DNA of 64,000 nt from Deinandra increscens subsp. villosa. Lineage: Eukaryota; Streptophyta; Magnoliopsida; Asterales; Asteraceae. The position numbers and the translations under genes are program-made. The notes under the pieces were generated by a model. It was not told where the DNA came from, did no database searches, and saw nothing but the letters and a program-made list of their open reading frames with translations. The stretch lies in assembly GCA_039602395.1 (NCBI GenBank), contig JBCNJP010000013.1, positions 24,927,255 to 24,991,254 of the forward strand. The letters run 5' to 3'. Of the stretch, positions 47,703 to 57,921 are shown piece by piece (position 1 is the first letter of the stretch; the number at the start of each line of letters is the position of its first letter).

Positions 47703-48296
47703 TGTTTTATCTGGTGTCTGCAGGTTTCTTCAAGAAGACCTATTATGCATGTGTTGCTGATAGTGAAGAACTTGCTTAATTTAGTGTTTCAATGACATAT
47801 CATTTTCAAATGTTTTTCAACCGATTTTTCCAAAACTAAAACTGCAAAGTGTCAGTGTTGGTCGATCAATTTCTTTCTTGTTCATATGTTTACTTTTTGT
47901 AGTTGTACATATTTTTAGGGGGAGAAAATTGAAAATTCAAAAAATAGTGTTTGTTTGAATTTTAGGGGGAGAAATTGGAAAAATATAAAAAAAAATTTTA
48001 AAAAATTGAGAAATTGATCCGACAAAAGCGAGAAATGATGGTACATCAGCATATATGTTATCTGCCATGGATAGATTAAGTCTAAAGGCTGTAGGTACTT
48101 GCATAATCTGTGAATGTGCATGACTAATCTGATATCTGCAAGTAAGATATAAACATAAAGCTTGCCTGATAATCTTTGGTTATTTGCTTCTTGATGAATG
48201 CTGTGTAATGATTCCAAAAATAGAATAAAGAGATATCCTGATGAATGCATGTTTTCATTTTGCAAAAATTTCAACTTGTTTGATTTTCTTTATTTT

Positions 48297-48539
48297 GTCA
48301 AACGATCGGCCTTTCTCTGCGTATCGAAAGATCGACCTGATTGGTGTTCGTTTGACGTTCTGCTTTATTTTCTTTGGTGTTTCGTATAATCCATCGGACT
48401 TTCTCTGCGTGTACGGGAGTACCGACCTGATTGTTGTTGGATTATACAATTTCTGCTTTATTTTTATATTTCTTATTTTCCTAAACAATCGGACTTTCTC
48501 TGCGTGCTCACAAGCCGACCTGATTGTTGTTTGTTTAGG
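48297..48539 (+). other. Three-hairpin array of element D 3' UTR
   Basis: Hairpin 1 spans 48297-48356 (GTCAAACG/CGTTTGAC). Hairpin 2 spans 48384-48447 (GTATAATCCA/TGGATTATAC). Hairpin 3 spans 48480-48539 (CCTAAACA/TGTTTAGG). Each has inner ATCGG/CCTGAT pairing, CTTTCTCTGCGT on the 5' side, and an apical stem (ATC/GAT with GAAA loop; GTAC/GTAC; GCT/AGC). Confidence 0.8.
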
Positions 48540-49359
48540 GTTCTGCTTTATTTTTGCATGACTCATCAAGGATGATTAAATCTCTAAGAAAGTTGGATTT
48601 ATATGATAAATATGATGATTTGCCAGTATTTCTGATAGAGTGGAGGCCGAGTTATCAGTGCATGATAAAATTACCTTAAGCATATCTGAAAACGATAAAA
48701 AATGATTGGTGCATGCTGAAATAAACATAAATGTTGTATTTGCGATTATCTTGGCTTGCATGCTGATTAAGACCGAAATTGAAATGTGCTAGATGCATTA
48801 TGTCTGATATGATCTCGTGTCGTGATCTTTCTCGCAAAATACCAAAAATAGAGTGTAGTTTTGTATTGCGTTTATATTTTCATTTTAGTAAAAATCAAAA
48901 AGTTTTTTGGTGTGTTTTAGCATAACTTTGAAAAATCAAAAAGATTTTAGGTGTGTTTTGATCTAAAGTTTCTAAAAGTCAAAAAGATTTTATTTCTTAG
49001 TTGTGTTCGATTGATCAACACTTGATACAAAATCAAAATTTCAAAATCAATTTCTTGGATTCTCAAAGAGAAGTTTTGCACCAAGATTAAATTAATTTTG
49101 CAAATTCAAAGAAAATTCTGCGTTTTTGTCTTCTAAAGTCGCAGGTTCTGTGTGTCAAGACTCGAGCATGGTGTAAAGAGGGAGTTTGTTATATCATTCT
49201 CAAGTGGATCTTGGAGGTCAAAGATTTATTCAAGATTGATCCATCCATGCAAGCTCTGTTTCTGACAAGATTTCAAGTTGAAGATCTGATGCAGCAATGG
49301 TGAAGGTTGAAGACTAGAGATTTTGTTAAACTAGATACACTACACGTTAAGGGGGAGTT

Positions 49360-49715
49360 TGTTAGAGCATATTCCTATGCCACGATGTGTCTCGTGTATT
49401 GTATCTAAGTAATGAGAGCAACTGTGTGAGTCTAGTTAGGCTGCTGGGCGTATCACATGGTCCGCCGGACCAGTTGGTGCAGCGTATCAGTTGATACGCT
49501 GGGTGATACGCCGGTTAGTCTAAGTTACCTATAAATAGGTAGCTTGTATAGAATGTAGGGGACACTCTTGATATATTCTACACTTCTGTGTGTGTTTCTG
49601 TGTGTGTGCTCTCAAGGCTTATTAATACAAATTCCATTTGTATTTACTTGTTTGATCTTATCTTCATCTCATTATCACGTGATTAGCAAACGATCCATCG
49701 CTCCATGGTTTTACA
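49360..49715 (+). repeat. Element D 3' LTR
   Basis: It is identical by eye to the 5' LTR. It is preceded by the purine tract AAGGGGGAGTT (49349-49359) and followed by the CGCAA duplication. Confidence 0.95.
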
Positions 49716-50582
49716 CGCAAATGTCTCTTCTATATCCAGAAACATATCCTCTTCTCTTTTACTTTTAATAACGATGTCATCCACATAAGCTTCCAGGTTT
49801 CTTCCAACTTGCTTTTGAAAAGCCCAATCCATAAGACGCTGGTAGGTCGCACCTGCATTTTTAAGACCAAAGGGCATCTTTCTGTAACAGAACATACCTT
49901 TCCTTGTAATAAACGCAGTTTTATCCTCATCTTCTTCCGCTATCTGGATCTGATGGTATCCCTTGTATGCATCCAAAAAACACTTCCAACGAAATCCCAC
50001 AACCGAGTCCACCTTCAAATCAATTTCAGGGAGAGGATAACAATCTTTAGGACATGTGTTGTTCACATCTTTGAAATCCATGCACATCCTCCATGACCCA
50101 TCCAGATTGTTTACCAATACCGGGTTTGAAACCCAATCCGTATACTGTATCTCCCTTAGCATCCCAGCCTCAACCAACTTTTTTACGTCTTCATTAACAG
50201 CATTTGCCCTCTCACTATCCATTCCTCTTTGCCTCTGTTGAACAGGTTTACTACCCGGATATAGTGCCAACTCATGCTCAGACAATGTCCTTGGAACCCC
50301 CGTCATATTCGATGGCTCCCAAGCAAACACATCCACGTTCTTCTTTAACAAAACATACAATCTTTCTCTAGCTTTTATTGACAACCCCTCTCCAATCTGC
50401 AACTTTTGATCCGGAAATTTCGGGTTAATACTCCACTTACCACTTTCAATCTCTTTTTTATCAACCATATCTGAATCCGACGATACATTTATATTGCACA
50501 CTTGTAATCCTGGATCTACCGATAAAGTAGCGATACCCACTGGTGTTGGAAATCTTATCATCCCATGCATTACCGATATCAC
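49716..50582 (-). pseudogene. Element E reverse transcriptase, N-terminal part
   Basis: The minus-strand frame is open from 50582 to the D insertion. Blocks: KKLVEAGMLREIQYTDWVSN, WRMCMDFKDVNNTCPKDCYP, FLDAYKGYHQI, KMPFGLKNAGATYQRLMDWA and the polymerase active site LEAYVDDIVIKSK (about 49760-49800). Wording of the CMDFKDVN...CPKDCYPLPEID block is typical of Tat elements. It is complete up to the insertion point. Confidence 0.9.
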
Positions 50583-50990
50583 AGCCCCTAACCTTTTCAG
50601 AACTGGTCATCCCAAAATAACATTATGTATCGATGAAGCTGAGACCACTAAAAATGTCACATCTAACTGTCGCACTTGTAACCCACTGCCCATAACTATA
50701 GGCAAAGTAATCTCACCAATTGGGCGAACCATTTCCCCAGCAAAACCAATCAAAGGAGTAGTCGTTGACCGCAATCGAGAACATACAGTAGATCCCATCT
50801 ACCGAAAACATTGCTCATACATGATTTCCGTTGCACTAGCACAATCGATATGTATTCTTTTTACCAGAAACCCTCCAATTTTTGCGGACACCACAATTGG
50901 TTCCTCTTGTGCCATCTGCTCTAAGATTGGAGGGAATGTTATCTCTTGATACTTCCAGTCTGCCTGCCCATTACACTTTCCTCGAACATT
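50583..50990 (-). pseudogene. Element E protease region (broken)
   Basis: The aspartic protease active site is expected as D-[GS]-G-S; here the frame reads HIDCASATEIMYEQC (near 50815-50860), so the residues after Asp are altered. A TAG follows, and a second frame (TTTPLIGFAGEMVRPIGEI, 50607-50798) carries the rest of the fold. Function is unlikely. Confidence 0.7.
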
Positions 50991-52109
50991 TCTATATTGA
51001 TCTGACGAGCGCAACTGTACCATATTAATCACAGGCGCATTACCTTGTACATTGTTTCGAATCATCTTCACCAAATATCCCAGTTTTCCTAATTTTACCG
51101 CCTTGTCGATCTCTCTTTTCAACGTCCAACAGGTGTCTGTAGTATGGCCCCTATCCTTATGATAGTCATAATATTTATCTAAATTTCTTGTAGGTGCATT
51201 TCGCATCTTCGGAGGTGGAGGCAGATCCACCTTCTCTGTTGCCAAAATCTGCGTTGGGGTTTTAACCAACTCAACAAACCGCGCACCCCTATAATTTGCA
51301 TACGTATTCTTAGATGATCCCCCAAAATTTTTAACTTTTTGTTGGAAACCTCTTACCCATTTATTTTGGGGAATCGCACCGGTTCCTTTCACAGGTCCCC
51401 CATTTCCACGACCAAAGGGTAAGAAACCTTGTCGCATCTGTCCAATTCCCCCATTTCCACCATTCAAATAAGCACATGCATTCTTGCCCCTAACGAATGC
51501 TCTTGCTTTATCCATTAACACATCTATAGACCTTGGCAGGTCTTCATGTAATTTTTCCACTAATTGAGCACATCTTACTCCATGACAGAACCCAGATATA
51601 CGCAGCTGATCACCAGCCCCTTCTACTCCCATACTTTCTTTATTAAATCTTGTAATGAAATCTTCTATCGATTCATTATCTCTTCTTCGGATGTTATGTA
51701 CCTTTGTCGGATCTTTCATGCACAATATTTGCAGACTGAATTACCGTAAAAACTTATTTCTTAAGCCTTCAAAACTATCCACCTGTCCTACAGGCAAGGA
51801 ATCGAACCAAACTCGTGCTATCCTAGTAAAAGTTTATACAAACATATGACACCAGATTTCCTCTGTCCATTGTTCTAACCGAGCAGCAGAGTAAAACTCA
51901 AATATGTGATCATCTGGATCAGCCAAACCCGCATATTTCATCACGACTGACGGTAATTTCAACTTTTTAGGAAATACAGCTTCAGAGATCCATGGGGAAA
52001 ATTTCGAATGCGACCTCATTGATTGAGGTATGTATAGCACCATTACATTTGCTTATTATAAAATGTCCACAAAATTATACATAGAACATTTTAATATAAA
52101 GTACTACCA
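50799..52109 (-). pseudogene. Element E Gag, C-terminal part
   Basis: The minus-strand sequence includes the retrotransposon Gag body (LADPDDHIFEFYSAARLEQW, VHNIRRRDNESIEDFITRFN, HGVRCAQLVEKLHEDLP) and a Cys/His segment YYDYHKDRGHTTDTCWTLKR (about 51105-51165). Breaks occur near 51834 and 51727. F splits it from its N-terminal part at 52110. Confidence 0.8.
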
Positions 52110-52114
52110 TAAAC

Positions 52115-52463
52115 TGTTGATACCTGAAATGTGCGTCGTGTGAAGTATCGAACGAAGTCCAAGTTCAAGCCAATATAGGGTTGGCCGAACTAGGTCCGAA
52201 CCTGAAGTTCGGACCGGCCGAACCTGGGGTTCGGAGGACGTTCGGCCAGTCGTGTATAAATAGTAGTTTGGTCTTTGTGTTTGGTAGTTCTGAGCGTGTG
52301 AGCAAATCTTAAGTGTGTGTTTCTGAGTGTGTTTCTCTGTGTTAGTTCTCTGTGATTTACTGGTTGTAATTGTTCTCGTTTGATCAATAAAACAATCGGT
52401 TATTTACGTTTCGATGTCCGATTAGCTAGATCGAGTAGACGATCCGATGCTCACGCATTTTCA
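52115..52463 (+). repeat. Element F 5' LTR
   Basis: The ends are TGTTGATACCTGAAATG and CTCACGCATTTTCA. U3 contains the inverted motif pairs CCGAACCTGAAGTTCGG and CCGAACCTGGGGTTCGG. The core promoter GTATAAATAGT is at about 52254-52264. The PBS TGGTATCAGAGC is at 52466-52477. Confidence 0.95.
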
Positions 52464-52686
52464 AGTGGTATCAGAGCTTTCTGGTTCACTCTACTGATCT
52501 GTGGTTGCTATTCTCGGTTTTTTGAGCGTTTTTGAAGTTTTCTCGAGGTTCATTACGTGTTTTCTATCATTTTTGAAGTGTGTTTTGTGTCAAAATTGTT
52601 CCTAAATCATTTCCTATTGATTTTTCTGGTCTACCATATCAAGTTTCGTCAAAATCAGTCCGTTTTCACGAGTTTTCGAAAAATGT

Positions 52687-52945
52687 CTTCGAGGTTCGGA
52701 GGTTACTGGGCAAGCTCGGAGTAACCGCTCCGAACTTGAGGTTCGGAGGTGACTCGGAGAGAGTTCGGCGAGAGTTCGGTGGTGTATCGGTCTGGTTCGG
52801 TGAGATTTGAGGTTCGGAGGTAGATCGGAGCTGGTAGTTGTTTCGGACAAGGTTCGGAGCTCGTTCGGATTTTGTTTTAGGTTCGGACTAAGTTCGGTGA
52901 GAGTTCGGACGGCAGAATAAGTTCGGAGCAAGTTCGGAGGGCAGA
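52687..52945 (+). repeat. Element F leader: GTTCGG motif array
   Basis: About thirteen copies of GTTCGG, mostly as GGTTCGGA or AGTTCGGA, lie in 260 bp just upstream of the gag start. The same hexamer forms the U3 palindromes. Confidence 0.85.
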
Positions 52946-52964
52946 TTTGCTCAGATTTTCAACG

Positions 52965-55900
52965 ATGTCGGAATTTCAAGCTTTTGCCTCAATGCAAAGT
53001 GCTATGCAGACCATGATGAATTATGACAATGAAATCGGAACAAGTCAGAAAGTTCCCAAATTGTTGAAACTAGAAGATTATCAGAATTGGAAGAAACGAT
53101 TTTCAGCGTATATCAGCACAAATAATATTGACTTATGGATTCCAATTAGAAAATTGTATGAAAAACCAAAAGAAGATGGAGAGTCTAAAGAAATTGAAGA
53201 TTTTGATGTTGCTGAAAGAAAAAGTTATGAACTTGAACAAAAAGCTTATGGTTATCTTACCATGGCTTTACCTACTGAACTGTTACATCAATTCAGCACG
53301 TGTAAGAAGTCAAAGCAATTATGGGATGCTTTATCAGCAAGGTGTGAAGGAAATGATCAGTATAAGAAAAGTCGAAAGAAGGTTTTGAGTAAGGAATTTG
53401 ATAATTTCCAGCATTATGAGAATGAAAATATAACAGCTCTTGTCTCAAGGTTATCTCATCTGATTAGTGAATTGAAGATTGTGGGAATTGAGAAAACTGA
53501 TGAAGAGTTAAAGGAAAAGATTATGGAAGCATTACCAGACAAATGGGAAAATTATGTTTTGCTTATCACTCATGATAAAGAATACTCAACGTTGACATTT
53601 CATGAGCTTACTGGAAAGCTTCATGCTCGTGAAATGGAAATGTTAAATTCAAAGAAGTCAACTGCTACCTTGCAACATCCTGAGTTGTATCATGGTGAAA
53701 ATAGTGCAAGCATGAGTGCAAAGTCTAAGCCAAATCAGAATACAGCACCAAGTGTTGCTTTTCTAGCTGGAGCTTCAGGAAATTCTGATAACAATTCTTC
53801 AAGGGGCTGCCATTTCACTATTCCAAATTTTTCAAATCAAAATGATTTTTCAACAGAATCAACCGATGATTGTGCCAAAATGATTTCTGCATTGATTTCA
53901 TCATCTTTTGGTCTGATTCTCAAAAATGTTGCTGATGCAAAGTTAACTAGTGAGGATCTTGATGCTCTCGATGATGATCAATTAACCGAATTGGATGTTT
54001 CGTGGCAATATGCTATGTTGTGTCAAAGATCTAAAAGATTTTTTAAGAAACATGGAAGGAATATTTCTGGTGACAAATTGGGATTTGACAAGTCAAAACT
54101 AAAGTGCTTTAAATGTCAACAACTTGGACATTTTGCCAAAGAATGTCAACAGAAAACTAATATTTCACAATCATCAAAGCCTGGTTTTACTCAACCATCT
54201 ACTAGTAACACAGGCAAGACCACTGCTTTGGTTGCTCAAAGTGATGGTGTATATGATTGGGGTCAACAATTTGGATATGATTCCTCAGCATTTATAGTTA
54301 CCCATGATTTACAAGAAGATTATGTTTCAGATACTAGTTCAGATACTAGTTCAATACCAAGTTCGTATGCATCTGCTGAAAACTTGGAGAGTTTGATGAA
54401 GGAAAATGCTTTGTTGATGAATAAAGTTCAACAATTGACTGAAGAGCTTGAGGTGGTTAAATCTGAATTGAAGATTTCTAAAGAATGTGAAAAGGATTTG
54501 GTTTTGAAGAATGAAGATTTGACTAATGAAAACACAATGTTGAATAAAGTTTTAGAAGTATTGAAGCAAGAAAAGAAGAATGTTGAAATTTCGAAAGCTG
54601 AAAGTTTTGAAGAAAAAGGTGAATTAGTCAAAGAAGTGAAGAAATGGAAGGAAGAGGCAGAAGATGCTGCAAATGATTTTCAGAATTTGTTTGATAAATC
54701 CAAGATTAAGCTTGATTTGCTTACTAAGAGTATTGAAGAATCTGATGCTAAACTCAAAGCATATCAAGTTGATATGGAAAAATTATTAGATGATAAGCGG
54801 GAGTTGACTAGGGTTAACAAGGTTCAAACTGCAAATCTGGAAATTCAAAAGAGAAATGAGGATAAACTGAAGAAGGAACTACATGAAGGTCTTGACAATC
54901 TTCGTCTGCAAAAGTTTGAAACTCATAAAGTTGCCAAGCGCTTGATTGCTAAAGAAAAGGAATTTGCAGAGGCTCAACAGCAAATTTCTGATCTCAAAAT
55001 TCAAGTTCTTGATGCAAAAAGACTGTTCAACAATGTTTCTAATTCTCAGGTTTTCACAAGCTTCTTAGCAAATGATGCAAATTTTGAGAGGATGTTTGAT
55101 AAAACTGCATCACCCCCTGCTCATATCAAGGAAGCTGTCAAAGACGTGAAGGAACAGGTTGATGATTTTGATTATTCAAAGATATCAGTTTCTACTTCTG
55201 AAGAAGCAAAGGTTGTCAAGAAAAAGAAAACCAAGAAGAACAAGAAAAAGGTCGTGCAATCTGAGATTCCTCCAGCACCAAAGTTTGTGTCAGGTTCGTC
55301 TTCTGCTGATAATGAGAAATCGGCTACATCAAGTGACAAGATTCAGTCTCAAACAGAATTTGATGAGACAATTTTCTATGAACAAAAGAAAATCCCTGAT
55401 GTCAAAGCTGAATTCACAAGGTTGGCAAAGACTGGACATCAGAGTTCAAATACTGAGGAAAGGATTTCAGGTAAATGTACTGGTCTAGGTTTTCAAGTTC
55501 CAAAGTCTCAAGCTGCAGAAGTTCCAGCATCTGAATCACCAAATCTCAAGAAGCTTAAGTTGAAACAAGTGAAGAAGGAGGTTTTCAAAGCTGAAAAAGT
55601 TCAACCTGAGAGATTCTACAAACTCAAGGGTTCAATTCAATTGTTTTCTGATAAAGAGTTTCCTCTTCACTGCGTGGATGCTCGGAAGATTTCAGAGGTT
55701 TTTGTGAAAGATAATATTTCTTCTGCAAGTTCTAAATCTCGAAGCCCAACTTCTAAATGGGTACATGATCACAGGCATCAGGTATATGATTCTCATTCTG
55801 ATCATGTTAGAAATATTCATGTGTGTTCTTCGCAGGTACATCAAAGATGGGATAAAACGACAAGAATTTGTTATATTTGCCGTCGCCCAGGGCATATGGC

Positions 55901-56222
55901 AAAAGATTGTCCCTCACCTGCTGATTCGTCACAAAGATTTCATAAGAAATCAGTTTTTGGTAATTCTGCCACAACAAAGTTCTTTGATAACCAAGGCAGA
56001 GTTTTTGATGAAGTTGAGCCTACATTCTTTCAAAAACAAAAACGTTTTGTTCCAAAGTTTTCAAAGGATCAAAATGTAGGTTCATCATCACAGTCACCTG
56101 TGATTGTTTCATCGAAAACTGAATTACCAAAACAACAGGAATGGAAACCTAAGGTGGTTTCAAAGCAAAATCAGGACACTGGTCGACCAGAAGCGATTCG
56201 CTTCGGGTCATTTGTGAACTAA
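52965..56222 (+). CDS. Element F Gag, intact, 1085 residues
   Basis: The ATG at 52965 (MSEFQAFASMQSAMQ) matches the starts of C and D; the frame extends further upstream only through non-ATG codons. Domains: UBN2-type Gag body at about 30-260 (DYQNWKKRFSAYIS, LTMALPTELLHQF, DKWENYVLLITHDKEY); knuckle 1 CFKCQQLGHFAKEC at 381-394; a long coiled coil at about 460-690 (EELEVVKSELKISKECEKDL); a Lys-rich linker (KKKKTKKNKKK) near 750; knuckle 2 CYICRRPGHMAKDC at 969-982; end DTGRPEAIRFGSFVN. The family role is particle assembly and RNA packaging. No pol follows, so mobility must rely on another element's enzymes. Confidence 0.92.
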   Translation: MSEFQAFASMQSAMQTMMNYDNEIGTSQKVPKLLKLEDYQNWKKRFSAYISTNNIDLWIPIRKLYEKPKEDGESKEIEDFDVAERKSYELEQKAYGYLTMALPTELLHQFSTCKKSKQLWDALSARCEGNDQYKKSRKKVLSKEFDNFQHYENENITALVSRLSHLISELKIVGIEKTDEELKEKIMEALPDKWENYVLLITHDKEYSTLTFHELTGKLHAREMEMLNSKKSTATLQHPELYHGENSASMSAKSKPNQNTAPSVAFLAGASGNSDNNSSRGCHFTIPNFSNQNDFSTESTDDCAKMISALISSSFGLILKNVADAKLTSEDLDALDDDQLTELDVSWQYAMLCQRSKRFFKKHGRNISGDKLGFDKSKLKCFKCQQLGHFAKECQQKTNISQSSKPGFTQPSTSNTGKTTALVAQSDGVYDWGQQFGYDSSAFIVTHDLQEDYVSDTSSDTSSIPSSYASAENLESLMKENALLMNKVQQLTEELEVVKSELKISKECEKDLVLKNEDLTNENTMLNKVLEVLKQEKKNVEISKAESFEEKGELVKEVKKWKEEAEDAANDFQNLFDKSKIKLDLLTKSIEESDAKLKAYQVDMEKLLDDKRELTRVNKVQTANLEIQKRNEDKLKKELHEGLDNLRLQKFETHKVAKRLIAKEKEFAEAQQQISDLKIQVLDAKRLFNNVSNSQVFTSFLANDANFERMFDKTASPPAHIKEAVKDVKEQVDDFDYSKISVSTSEEAKVVKKKKTKKNKKKVVQSEIPPAPKFVSGSSSADNEKSATSSDKIQSQTEFDETIFYEQKKIPDVKAEFTRLAKTGHQSSNTEERISGKCTGLGFQVPKSQAAEVPASESPNLKKLKLKQVKKEVFKAEKVQPERFYKLKGSIQLFSDKEFPLHCVDARKISEVFVKDNISSASSKSRSPTSKWVHDHRHQVYDSHSDHVRNIHVCSSQVHQRWDKTTRICYICRRPGHMAKDCPSPADSSQRFHKKSVFGNSATTKFFDNQGRVFDEVEPTFFQKQKRFVPKFSKDQNVGSSSQSPVIVSSKTELPKQQEWKPKVVSKQNQDTGRPEAIRFGSFVN

Positions 56223-56887
56223 TCAGGTTGTCCAGATGCAGGTACTTCTAGAAGACCTATCAATGATTGAAAAATTGTCGATGGAGGGGTATTCTGTTTT
56301 AACTTAAATTTTATGAAATATTTTTCTAACCTGCAAATTTTCTGAACTCTCAAAATCTGAAACATATCCGTGTTGATTGATCACTTTTATTTGTTTACAA
56401 GTTTTTCTCCAAAAGCCAAAAATAGAGTTTTGTTTTTTGTGTAAAATGAAAATCCAAAAATAGAGTTTTCATTTTAAGGGGGAGAATTGTCAGTAAGGGG
56501 GAGTAATTGAGAAAATGCATGGTATGGGGAGAAGGTGAATACATGCAAAATATATAATGAAGGAAGATGAATACTTGTAAAATATAAAATTGTGAGAAAT
56601 TGATCATTGGGAAATGATGGTACATTGGCATACGTATCTGACTTATGGATAAAGTAGATGAAAGGGGCCATAAGATCATTGTTTGATGTGCTTGGTAGGC
56701 TCGACAAATCAGAAAGTATTCAGATGTGATATACATTAAATGCTAATGCTTGACCATGTGGATAACATCTTGATGCATATTTCTTGACACAAAAAGAAAA
56801 ATAAGTGTGAAATTCAAAATGAGAAGTCACTGTGTATACATGTGTTCATTTTGCAAAGATTTAATCTTGTTTGATTTTCTTTATTTT
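56223..56887 (+). other. Element F 3' region with vestigial pol junction and purine tracts
   Basis: Just after the stop, ATGCAGGTACTTCTAGAAGAC aligns with the gag-pol junction of B (TGTAGGGATATCCAAGAAGA). Internal purine tracts AAGGGGGAGAA and AAGGGGGAGTAA lie at about 56476 and 56497. There is no ORF. Confidence 0.55.
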
Positions 56888-57126
56888 GTCAAACGATCGG
56901 ACTTTCTCTGCGTATCGAAAGATCGACCTGATCGTTGTTCGTTTGACGTTCTGCTTTATTTTCTTTGGTGTTTCGTATAACTCATCGGACTTTCTCTGCG
57001 TGTACGGGAGTACCGACCTGATTGTTGTTGAGTTATACAACTTCAACTTGTTTTATTTTTCTTATTTTGTTAAATCCGAGGCCTTATCTGCGTATCGAAA
57101 GATCGACCTTAAGGTAGACGATTTAA
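56888..57126 (+). other. Three-hairpin array of element F 3' UTR
   Basis: Hairpin 1 (56888-56947) is closed by GTCAAACG/CGTTTGAC and has an apical ATC-GAAA-GAT stem-loop. Hairpin 2 (56975-57038) is closed by GTATAACTCA/TGAGTTATAC with apical GTAC-GGGA-GTAC. Hairpin 3 (57070-57126) is closed by TTAAATC/GATTTAA. The array lies about 800 bases before the 3' LTR. Confidence 0.8.
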
Positions 57127-57921
57127 CGTTCTTATTTCTTTTTGCATGGAACACAGTTGACTGTATCATGAAAAATAGTATGCAATGTGAAAGTTCACAA
57201 ATGCAATCACACAAAAGAAAAAGAAAGAAAAACAGAAAATGTCTGAATATGTCTGATATTGTGGGGTACACTGGTCAAAGCAAATCTAATCAATACCTTA
57301 ACATATCCAGAGGTTATGAGTATGATTCTGTCTGAGCTTAAGATGGACAAATTATACCAGCAATCGACATGACTTGTGTGCTTCAATTAATTGAAATTGA
57401 AGTGTAGTTCAGTGCGTTATGATCAATATGATCCCATATAGTGATCTTTCTCATACCAAAAATAATGTCTAATTCTGTATTGCAATTTCATTTCATTTTA
57501 GAAAAGATCAAAAAGATTTTAGGTGTGTTTTGATTTAAACTTTCAAAAAGCCAAAAAGATTTTGTTTCTGCTTTATTTTCGATCTGATCAACACGTGATA
57601 TATAATCATTTTTCAAAATCATATCTTGGAGTCTCGAAGAGACATTTTGCGCCAAGATTATTTAAGTGTTAATGCAGGATGCTGTCGTGCAAGCTATCAC
57701 AACTTCAAGTCTTCTGAAGCTGTTGATAAAGACCAGAGATATACTAGATATCGTCAAAGTATTCAAGATCAAGTTACGATTGAGTTGAGGAGGAGTTTGT
57801 TCGAAGATTCATTTCATTGGATAAACGGATTCTTTACTTGAGGGGGAGCTTGATTGAAGATACATAGTTGATGATATTGAGAAGAAAAGATAAGAGATAC
57901 TGCACACGACGAGGGGGAGTT

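Larger units (their letters stand above)
44711..49715 (+). mobile_element. Element D: recent, internally deleted gag-only element
   Basis: The LTRs at 44711-45066 and 49360-49715 are 356 bp each and look identical throughout. The target duplication CGCAA (44706-44710 and 49716-49720) is perfect and lies in the RT gene of E. Internal content is a tRNA-Met PBS (45069), a TGRTCCGC-rich leader, two gag pieces, extra purine tracts and a three-hairpin array. There is no pol. The identical LTRs imply a very recent insertion. Confidence 0.95.

Noticed and set aside
48255..48569. Open frames over the hairpin arrays of D, F and C on both strands
   Set aside because: They arise from the repeated structured sequence; they have no homology to a protein and appear on both strands at once.
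52190..52387. Identical 65-codon minus-strand ORFs in both F LTRs (also 57997-58194)
   Set aside because: They are shadows of the LTR; they only confirm that the two LTRs are the same.
56888..57126. Hammerhead ribozymes in the hairpin arrays (CTGATTG and GAAA are present)
   Set aside because: The hammerhead core needs CUGANGA followed by a GAAA in the correct order; here CTGATNG lacks the GA and GAAA precedes it.
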